From positions 1 through 58,777 of the forward strand of contig JASGMJ010000027.1 of NCBI GenBank assembly GCA_030156535.1: 58,777 nucleotides of DNA, written 5' to 3'. This DNA comes from Candidatus Sumerlaeota bacterium (GTDB lineage: Bacteria; Sumerlaeota; Sumerlaeia; SLMS01; JAHLLQ01). The notes beneath the pieces were generated by a model. The model was given only the letters and a program-made list of their open reading frames with translations. It ran no database searches and was not told the origin of the DNA. Shown piece after piece: positions 53,271 to 58,777 of the stretch (position 1 is its first letter; each line of letters opens with the position of its first letter). Both the position numbers and the translations under genes were made by a program.

Positions 53271-54044
53271 CTACCGCTCGATCATCGATTCGGCCAGGCG
53301 TCCGAGGAACTCCTTGAACGTCAGGTCGGGCGAGAACTTCAGCCCGCGCGAGGCGTAGAGACGCTGGGCGGACTTCAGCGTTTCGAGTGCGCCGACCCAG
53401 TCGTTCAGATCATGCCGCAAGGGGGCGATGTCGGTTTCCTGCCCCACGCCGTTGACGTCTTCTTCGGAGTACAGGTTGATGAAGCCGGGCCGGATGAAAG
53501 CTTCCTCGCCGACCGCGTCCATGTCCGGTTCGGGGTCTGGTGCGAGCTCGACGGCCGTGGGGGTGATGCGCACCTCGCGCGTTTGCGCCTGCACGACGTC
53601 GTCCCACCAGGTGCGGATCTTCTCCATGGTGGGATTGCCGCGCACGAGGTCGCTGGAGGAATCACGCCCGGGCTGGACCTTCTTGAGGGCCAGCACCGCC
53701 TGGTTGCGCGTAAGCCGGATGGGCAGCACACGCAGCAGCTGCACGACGGCCAGCGTCTCTGCCAACCGAAGCCCGCAGCCGCAGAGCACCATCAGCCCCG
53801 CGTTTGAATGAATCGTGCGCGCCGAAGCCACCAGGGCGGCGATGTCCGCCGAGCCCAGAAAATCCACGTTCCGCAGGTCGATGATGATCTTGCGGACTTG
53901 CTTTTCGGTCAGCGACTTCACGGCATCGCGCACGGGCGAGAGGCTCGCGCACGCGAGATCCTCGTCGGCAGCCGGTGTTGGCGTCAGGATGGCAATGCTG
54001 CCTTCTGTTTCCGTAACGACTTCCATCCGAACATTCCTGAACAT
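53271..54044 (-). CDS. STAS-domain protein with C-terminal extension
   Basis: 257 residues. The N-terminal STAS domain (about 7-120) includes IIIDLRNVDFLGSADIAAL; the phospho-serine position of anti-sigma antagonists is Ala here (GSA instead of DSS), so it is probably not phospho-regulated. The remaining ~140 residues, with ending TFKEFLGRLAESMIE, are acidic and helical, with no family recognised. It is convergent with the propeller-kinase gene and may be an adaptor in that system. Start ATG 54044 has AGGA just upstream; ATG 54026 is an alternative. Three TGCTTCT direct repeats lie upstream at 54098-54128. Confidence 0.75.
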   Translation of the reverse strand: MFRNVRMEVVTETEGSIAILTPTPAADEDLACASLSPVRDAVKSLTEKQVRKIIIDLRNVDFLGSADIAALVASARTIHSNAGLMVLCGCGLRLAETLAVVQLLRVLPIRLTRNQAVLALKKVQPGRDSSSDLVRGNPTMEKIRTWWDDVVQAQTREVRITPTAVELAPDPEPDMDAVGEEAFIRPGFINLYSEEDVNGVGQETDIAPLRHDLNDWVGALETLKSAQRLYASRGLKFSPDLTFKEFLGRLAESMIER

Positions 54045-54097
54045 TGATTCCTGGAGCAGATCCCATCGTGATTGGGAGGCTTATCCACCCCCAGCGG

Positions 54098-54128
54098 AGA
54101 AGCAAGGAAGAAGCAACCGGCAGAAGCA
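54098..54128 (-). repeat. Three direct copies of a 7-mer upstream of the STAS gene
   Basis: AGAAGCA occurs at 54098, 54109 and 54122 (TGCTTCT on the coding strand), spaced 11 and 13 bases apart, 54-84 bases before the STAS start codon. Near-helical spacing could mark an activator site; chance is possible in this purine-rich stretch. Confidence 0.3.
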
Positions 54129-54283
54129 GGGCACGCCACAGGCCCTCTTTCCGGGGATCGACGGGTTTTCACCTGCGTGCTCTTTGTGGGTCGACAGAGT
54201 GGATCAGGCTCGCGCCGCCTGTCGGAGAAGCGCGATACGGTTCCTCGTCTTCTTCTTGGCGGAGTCCGGCCGTGAACCCTTCC

Positions 54284-55138
54284 CTACCGGGCCGGCGACT
54301 CCGTGATCCAGGCGGCGGCGTGCTGCCGGGCGCGGTTGGCCGCCGCGAGTGGATCGAGTCCGCCAACAATGGCAGCAACGAAACCGGCTGCGAACGCATC
54401 GCCCGCGCCCGTTGTTGCCGTTGCGTTCGCGATGGCAACGGGAGGCAGGGAACGCACGCACGCCTCGCCCCGCAGGGCAAGCATCGCACCGCGCGCACCA
54501 AGCGTGCACACCGCCGCGCGGGCAGGCGAGAGCCGCAACGCCGCCGCAAGTGCGTCCGCGGGTGTGCCATCGAGATGCTCGCCGCTGAAGAGCACGTAGT
54601 CGGCCAGCGCGGCAAAGCGCCGGTTGTAGGCATCATGCTCCAGATCGCGGATCGCCTGCACGTCGGTCGAAACGGGAAGGCCGCGCCGGCGCGCTTCGGT
54701 GGCAAACGGCAAAGCCCACTCGATGTTTGTAACGTGCGCGTGGCGGACGCCTGCGAAGGCACCTTGGAGCAAGTGCTCGGGGTACGGCGTTTCCAGCGCG
54801 TTCTTCAGGTCCGTGACGATTGCGCCGCGTCCGGTGGCGTCTTCGAGGATCACACTGCGCGGCGTCGCGGAGAGAACGCCCGCCACGCCGTCGGCGGCGA
54901 TCTCCGGCAGCATCGCGATCTCGGCATGGACGACGGCCGCAGCGGCATCGTCACCCAGCAGCGTCGCGAAACGCACGGCACCACCGAGCCGCGCCAGTCC
55001 CGCCGCCACGTTCCATCCCACGCCCCCGACCCGGTCGGCGATTCCGTTGGGCGCATAGCGCACCTTCTCGTACGCGAGGGGAAAGGCCTCGATGCGCACC
55101 GTTGTCTGAACGTTGACGTTGCCTGCGACAAGAATCAT
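54284..55138 (-). CDS. PfkB-family sugar kinase
   Basis: 284 residues with ribokinase fold. N-terminal signature GGVGWNVAAGLARLGG and C-terminal signature TATTGAGDAFAAGF, with the catalytic base D247. PfkB kinases phosphorylate ribose, fructose, nucleosides or related sugars; the sequence does not reveal which. The start overlaps the methyltransferase stop in an ATGA, so both belong to one minus-strand operon. Slightly short for the family but complete in motifs. Confidence 0.88.
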   Translation of the reverse strand: MILVAGNVNVQTTVRIEAFPLAYEKVRYAPNGIADRVGGVGWNVAAGLARLGGAVRFATLLGDDAAAAVVHAEIAMLPEIAADGVAGVLSATPRSVILEDATGRGAIVTDLKNALETPYPEHLLQGAFAGVRHAHVTNIEWALPFATEARRRGLPVSTDVQAIRDLEHDAYNRRFAALADYVLFSGEHLDGTPADALAAALRLSPARAAVCTLGARGAMLALRGEACVRSLPPVAIANATATTGAGDAFAAGFVAAIVGGLDPLAAANRARQHAAAWITESPAR

Positions 55139-56259
55139 CCATCAATCCGACGGAGGAACAGATACTCGGCCACTTGGTCCCTCAGGGTTATCTTCCATTT
55201 TTCGGGGGTTTGTGCCGAACGCTTCTGGATGATGGCGAGGCCAAACCCTTCGGGCGTTGGCAAATCGACGGCATGGTACATTCCGGGGTAGCGTTTCTCC
55301 AGATCGATCAGCAGGCGGCGCGGTCCGAGGCAGCCGCAGTTTTCGGGAAGAGTGTCGTGAAGCAGAACAATGCCCCCTTCGCCCAGCCGCTCGTCGATGG
55401 CCTGCCAATCCTTCAGGCAGCCCTCAAGCGTGTGGTCGCCGTCGATAAACGCCAGATCGAAGAGCACGGACTTGTCGGGAAACGCCTCGCGGATTTTCGA
55501 GGACGAGTCCCCCTGGTGAAACGAAACGCGATGCGCCAGACCGGCTTTCTCCAAATGCCCCCAGGCGACTTCGAGACCGGTGCCGCGGACTCCGGTGACG
55601 GGCGAGCAATACCCGTCGCTGCGGTCGAGAAAGAGATCGAACGAATGCAGGTGTCCGCCGCCGTTCTCCTCAAGCGCCTGCGTAATGCACAGGGAGGAGT
55701 ACCCGAACAGGACCCCGATTTCCGCAACGTTCGTGGGACGCAGGAGCCGCACGAATGAATAAAGGAAGCGGCCGATCTCGGGAAACACGGAGCCGGGATA
55801 GCTCGTCGGATCGGATTCGAGAATCTTGATAACGGGGTTGATGGGCTCTTTCGGTTGCAGGTTGTCGTGCGAGGGCTTCGGCGCGGGCGGAACCTGTGCG
55901 AGCCCCAAGGATTCCTGAATCCCGCCAAGGAGCTTGCTCGCGCTTCGGTTCAGCGGATTCGCCGTGAGGATTTCCATCAGTTGGCGGAGCGCCTCGTCCG
56001 TGCGATCCAGCCGGAACAGCATTTCCGCGCGCAGCACGGCCGCCTCTTCGTTGCCGGATTGAATCCGAAGCAACTCTTCGTAATCAGCGAGCGCGTCGGC
56101 GAATTTTCCCAGGGTGCGGCGAAGCCAGGCACGATGCCCGAGCGCCTCCGTCCCCTGCCCATCGCCCGCGGCAACAGCCTTGTCGTAATAGGAAAGCGCC
56201 GTCTCCAGCTTGCCCAGGCGCGCCGCCTTAATTCCACATTCCAGATCGGTTCGACTCAC
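55135..56259 (-). CDS. TPR-containing class I SAM methyltransferase
   Basis: About 374 residues from GTG 56259, which has GGGGGGAG six bases upstream. Further in-frame sequence to 56550 would collide with the divergent DA1-like gene and is not protein-like. Residues 5-120 hold about three TPR units (LGKLETALSYYDKAVAAGD). The C-terminal domain is Methyltransf_24-like: VAEIGVLFGYSSLCI (SAM loop), HLHSFDLF, LAFIDGDHTLEGCLKDW and GGIVLLHDT. That family includes O-methyltransferases acting on sugars, lipids and secondary metabolites. Coupled to the PfkB kinase gene; the substrate is unknown. Confidence 0.82.
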   Translation of the reverse strand: MSRTDLECGIKAARLGKLETALSYYDKAVAAGDGQGTEALGHRAWLRRTLGKFADALADYEELLRIQSGNEEAAVLRAEMLFRLDRTDEALRQLMEILTANPLNRSASKLLGGIQESLGLAQVPPAPKPSHDNLQPKEPINPVIKILESDPTSYPGSVFPEIGRFLYSFVRLLRPTNVAEIGVLFGYSSLCITQALEENGGGHLHSFDLFLDRSDGYCSPVTGVRGTGLEVAWGHLEKAGLAHRVSFHQGDSSSKIREAFPDKSVLFDLAFIDGDHTLEGCLKDWQAIDERLGEGGIVLLHDTLPENCGCLGPRRLLIDLEKRYPGMYHAVDLPTPEGFGLAIIQKRSAQTPEKWKITLRDQVAEYLFLRRIDG

Positions 56260-56434
56260 CTTGCACTCCCCCCTTGCTTGACAAGACCGAGGACCAAACC
56301 GGCCCGTTTCAGATAGTGTCCTTGTTCTTTCAGGGTACGGAGAGGGGCAAGGGGGAAGGCTCCCCCCCGCCTTTCCCCTTGGCGGGAGAGTTGCTTGCAC
56401 TGCATCCTCGGGTTCGTTGCTTCCGGGAGATTTC

Positions 56435-57655
56435 ATGGGCTTCCCCGCCTTTCCCCGCCATATTCTCTGTCTCCGTCTGCCGATTCTGGCGGTGGCGTTC
56501 GCGTTGCTCGGCACGGCGGCGTTTGCCGGGAAGAACTGCGCGCTGTGCAACCGCGCGATCCAGGGGCAGTACGCCGTCTACAAGCACCCCGGCGGGCGTT
56601 CCTTCGACGTTTGCCGCACCTGCGCGAACTCTGCCCCCAAGTGCGCCCTGTGCGGCGTGCCGTACCGCGCCGGGTCGTCCAGCGCGCCGTTGTGTCCCGA
56701 TTGCCGCCGCACCGCGCACACCTGCGACGTGTGTGAGCGCGTCATCACGTCGAGCTATCGCGAGTTCCGCCTCGCCCCCGGCGTGACGCACCGCGTTTGC
56801 GAGGCGTGCGAACGCACCGCCGGAAAGTGCGCGGGCTGCGGCGTGCCGTACAAGGCGACATCGCTCAAGGTGTTCCCCAACGGCCAGTCGTGGTGCGCCG
56901 CGTGCCTGGCGAAATCGCGTGTGTGCGAGAGTTGCCGCAACCCCATCGTCGGCACGTACTACTCGCTCCATTTCCAGGAGGGCGCGTGGTGCGGCGACTG
57001 TTTCCATCGCTACGAGAAATGCCACTTCTGCGGCCGGTCGATGGACACCATTTCGGCGAACCTGCCCGACGGACGGAAGATCTGCCGCACGTGCTTTGCG
57101 ACGGGGCTGCGGGGCGAGACGCGTGCGCGTGCGATCGCGGCCACGATCACGCCGACGCTCGAGGGCATCCTGGGCAGAGGCCTGCCCCCCGTGCCGATCC
57201 GCATCGTCGACGCGAACGAGCTGAGCGCCACGTTCGCCAGCGGCCACAAGCTCGATGGTGCCGAGGAAAACTCCAGCATCGAGGACGGCCATCTCACCGA
57301 ACTGGGCCTCTTTTACAACGGAGGGAAGAAGCGCGAAATCCTGCTGCTCGACTTTCTACCCGAGGACATGGCGTGGGAGACCCTGGCCCACGAAATGGCG
57401 CACGCCTGGCAGGCCGAATATTATCCGGGCTGCGAGGACTGGACCGTGGTCGAGGGCTTTGCCCAATGGGTGGCCGACAAGGTGTGCGACCAGCACGGAC
57501 GGCGCAGCGGCCTGCAAAAACTGCGCGAACGCCGCGACGGTTACGGCCGTGCCTACCGCATCATGGCGGCAATCGAGGCACGCGACGGCGTGGCGGGCGT
57601 GCTCGAAACGATGCGCCTCGGCCGCATCCCCGGCGAGTTCCGCGCCATCGAATAG
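56435..57655 (+). CDS. Exported LIM-finger, DA1-like zinc metallopeptidase
   Basis: About 406 residues. ATG 56435 has GGGAGA five bases upstream and opens a signal peptide (LRLPILAVAFALLGTAAFA). Residues about 33-220 contain twelve CxxC pairs (CALC, CRTC, CALC, CPDC, CDVC, CEAC, CAGC, CAAC, CESC, CGDC, CHFC, CRTC) arranged as three LIM-like double zinc fingers. The C-terminal peptidase has LAHEMAHAWQAEY (H319, E320, H323) and a downstream glutamate in VVEGFAQWVADKV (E340), the layout of plant DA1 peptidases. DA1 proteins are ubiquitin-activated peptidases in plants; here the protein is exported and must have another role. Substrate unknown. Confidence 0.82.
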   Translation: MGFPAFPRHILCLRLPILAVAFALLGTAAFAGKNCALCNRAIQGQYAVYKHPGGRSFDVCRTCANSAPKCALCGVPYRAGSSSAPLCPDCRRTAHTCDVCERVITSSYREFRLAPGVTHRVCEACERTAGKCAGCGVPYKATSLKVFPNGQSWCAACLAKSRVCESCRNPIVGTYYSLHFQEGAWCGDCFHRYEKCHFCGRSMDTISANLPDGRKICRTCFATGLRGETRARAIAATITPTLEGILGRGLPPVPIRIVDANELSATFASGHKLDGAEENSSIEDGHLTELGLFYNGGKKREILLLDFLPEDMAWETLAHEMAHAWQAEYYPGCEDWTVVEGFAQWVADKVCDQHGRRSGLQKLRERRDGYGRAYRIMAAIEARDGVAGVLETMRLGRIPGEFRAIE

Positions 57656-58038
57656 GTGCCTCGTGCAGCCGTGCCCACGAAACCTTTTCACGCTTCAATT
57701 CTTCAAGCCGCATAATCGCGCTCCATCCCGCAGAATATGGAGGCGGTGGGAAAACCAAACGAAAAACAGGAAATCAAGAAAGAGGCAGCAGGATACGGCA
57801 GAAACGGAAAAATGAGAACTGGGAACTGAAGACATCTCCCACCCTCGCGTCCAAGGGGAGATGAGCGTTGACATCCTTGCCTAGCGGCGAGGAACTCACT
57901 GCCGCTTTTCGGCCAAACATTTAAGTAGTTCGAAGCGCCGAAGCGATCCCCGGCAAGCCGGCGAAATACCCACCAGCGAACGGACGCCCAGGGCGTCTTT
58001 CTTCTCGCAATCGCAATCTCACCAGGAGGCAACAGCCT
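57656..58038 (+). other. 383-bp spacer upstream of ppdK
   Basis: No gene is supported here. The first half is purine-rich and includes heptad-like repeats at 57807-57834. A TTGACA lies at 57869-57874 without a matching -10. In the ppdK leader, CCGGC-AA-GCCGG (57951-57962) and GACGC-CCAGG-GCGTC (57983-57997), the latter followed by TTTCTTC, could form hairpins; the second resembles an attenuator about 40 bases before the start codon. No known riboswitch was recognised. Confidence 0.35.
57807..57834 (+). repeat. Heptad-like repeats (GRGAACT)
   Basis: GAAAAAT, GAGAACT, GGGAACT, GAAGACA follow in a 7-base register, a different and weaker heptad family than GGTTCGT. A similar GGAACCT/GAAAGCT pair occurs at 53220-53233. 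Confidence 0.4.
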
Positions 58039-58777
58039 ATGAGTCCCAAGCGGATGGTCTACTTCTTCGGCGGCAAGAAGGCCGACGGCAATGGCACCAT
58101 GAAGAACCTTCTCGGCGGCAAGGGTGCCAACCTTGCCGAAATGTGCAAGATCGGCATCCCCGTCCCCGCCGGCTTCACTATCACCACCGAGATGTGCACG
58201 CACTATTACGACAACAATCGCAAGTGGCCGCAGGGGCTCGACACCCAGGTCCAGAAGGCACTCCGCCAGATCGAAAGGACGATGGGACGCAAGTTCGGCG
58301 ATCCCAAGAACCCTCTCCTCCTCTCCGTCCGCTCCGGCGCCCGCGCCTCCATGCCCGGCATGATGGAAACAATTTTGAACGTCGGCCTGACGTCCAAGAC
58401 GATCCCCGGCCTGATCGCGAAGACGGGCAATGATCGCTTTGTCTACGACGCCTACCGCCGCCTGCTCACGATGTACAGTGACGTCGTGATGGAGAAGGCC
58501 GCGGGCATCGAGCCCGAAAAGGATCAGGGCGTGCGCGTGCAGCTCGAGCACATCCTCGACGCGCGCAAGAAGGCCATGAACGTCACCGAGGACACCGACC
58601 TCACCACTGAAGATCTTCAGTTCCTCTGCGAAGAATACAAGAAGACGATCAAGAAGGTCATCGGCAAGCCCTTCCCCGACGATGCCCAGGACCAGCTCAA
58701 GGGCGCGATCAACGCCGTCTTCCAGTCCTGGATGGGCAAGCGCGCCGTCGAATATCGCCGCATCGAGCGCATCCCCT
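58039..58777 (+). CDS. ppdK: Pyruvate phosphate dikinase, N-terminal part
   Basis: Partial: 246 codons from ATG 58039 to the right edge. AGGAGG lies nine bases upstream. The N-terminal nucleotide-binding domain is clear: VYFFGGKKADGNG, LLGGKGANLAEM, GIPVPAGFTITTE, LLSVRSGARASMPGMMETI and LNVGLT. The enzyme interconverts pyruvate + ATP + phosphate with PEP + AMP + pyrophosphate, in gluconeogenesis or PPi-linked glycolysis. The phosphohistidine and PEP-binding domains lie outside the window. Confidence 0.95.
   Translation, partial: MSPKRMVYFFGGKKADGNGTMKNLLGGKGANLAEMCKIGIPVPAGFTITTEMCTHYYDNNRKWPQGLDTQVQKALRQIERTMGRKFGDPKNPLLLSVRSGARASMPGMMETILNVGLTSKTIPGLIAKTGNDRFVYDAYRRLLTMYSDVVMEKAAGIEPEKDQGVRVQLEHILDARKKAMNVTEDTDLTTEDLQFLCEEYKKTIKKVIGKPFPDDAQDQLKGAINAVFQSWMGKRAVEYRRIERIP

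Noticed and set aside
56278..56306. Promoter from TTGACA at 56278 for the DA1-like gene
   Set aside because: No -10-like hexamer at 16-18 bases; the position expected reads GGCCCG.
57869..57897. Promoter from TTGACA at 57869 for ppdK
   Set aside because: The expected -10 position reads GGAACT, a poor match.
1..58777. CRISPR arrays, tRNA or rRNA genes, IS elements, sigma54 -24/-12 promoters
   Set aside because: I looked through the intergenic gaps on both strands and saw no array of spaced direct repeats, cloverleaf pattern, transposase or GG-N10-GC promoter that held up; a dedicated scan was not possible.

Overview
The window is a gene-dense stretch of a GC-rich bacterial chromosome. Lipoprotein signal peptides, a probable Gram-negative envelope, a long exopolysaccharide (EPS) locus, multi-domain signalling proteins and several cytoplasmic glycosidases suggest a lineage such as Sumerlaeota, Hydrogenedentota or Planctomycetota. 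That placement is inference; no rRNA or other strong taxonomic marker is present. I saw no tRNA, rRNA, CRISPR array or transposase.

Layout. (1) 1-323: a 5'-truncated RHS fragment running off the left edge. (2) 338-7570, minus strand: a compact, visibly more AT-rich operon: Gfo/Idh/MocA dehydrogenase, GH20 hexosaminidase, sugar-binding lipoprotein and two CUT1 permeases. It looks like a transferred amino-sugar utilisation block that relies on an ATPase encoded elsewhere. (3) 7900-11418, plus strand: a DsrE-like lipoprotein, a CUT1 transporter in which both permeases are fused into one polypeptide, and a divergent polysaccharide deacetylase, closed by a strong hairpin. (4) 11498-19846, minus strand: a tiny N/Q/K-rich protein, a GT4 glycosyltransferase, and three glycosidases without signal peptides (a six-hairpin type, GH172/DUF2961 and GH38). 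(5) 20673-37988, plus strand: a tightly coupled EPS operon. It holds a phosphatase/phosphodiesterase, a Wzx-like flippase, a GT2, a nucleotidyltransferase-fold protein, an APH-like kinase, a WaaL/Wzy-like polymerase or ligase, a Wzc-like copolymerase, five GT4-type transferases, a GT26 transferase and a WbaP/WcaJ-type initiating sugar transferase. (6) 38054-41887: a degenerate NtrC-type regulator, and convergent to it a hybrid histidine kinase. (7) 42055-44198: carbamate kinase and an LD-carboxypeptidase lipoprotein. (8) 44308-54044: a signalling block with a PEGA lipoprotein, an FHA-GAF histidine kinase, an exported protein built of aromatic 'FPFW/WPL' repeats, a 1628-residue propeller-TM-TPR-Ser/Thr kinase receptor, and a STAS protein. 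(9) 54284-57655: PfkB-type sugar kinase, TPR-methyltransferase, and an exported LIM-finger/DA1-like metallopeptidase. (10) 58039 to the right edge: the start of pyruvate phosphate dikinase.

How the genes fit together. Region 5 would build, assemble and export a surface glycan, and the regulator/kinase pair beside it is the obvious candidate to control it. Regions 2-4 handle uptake and hydrolysis of amino-sugar and mannose-type glycans. Several signalling proteins have lost residues needed for the textbook activity: the BY-kinase Walker A lysine, the NtrC Walker A and GAFTGA loop, one receiver Asp and one STAS Ser. The cell may use several of these as non-catalytic switches. The most novel items are the outward-propeller kinase receptor with its neighbouring aromatic-repeat protein, the exported DA1-like peptidase, and the fused permease. 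Intergenic spacers also carry arrays of exactly four 7-bp repeats (GGTTCGT-like).
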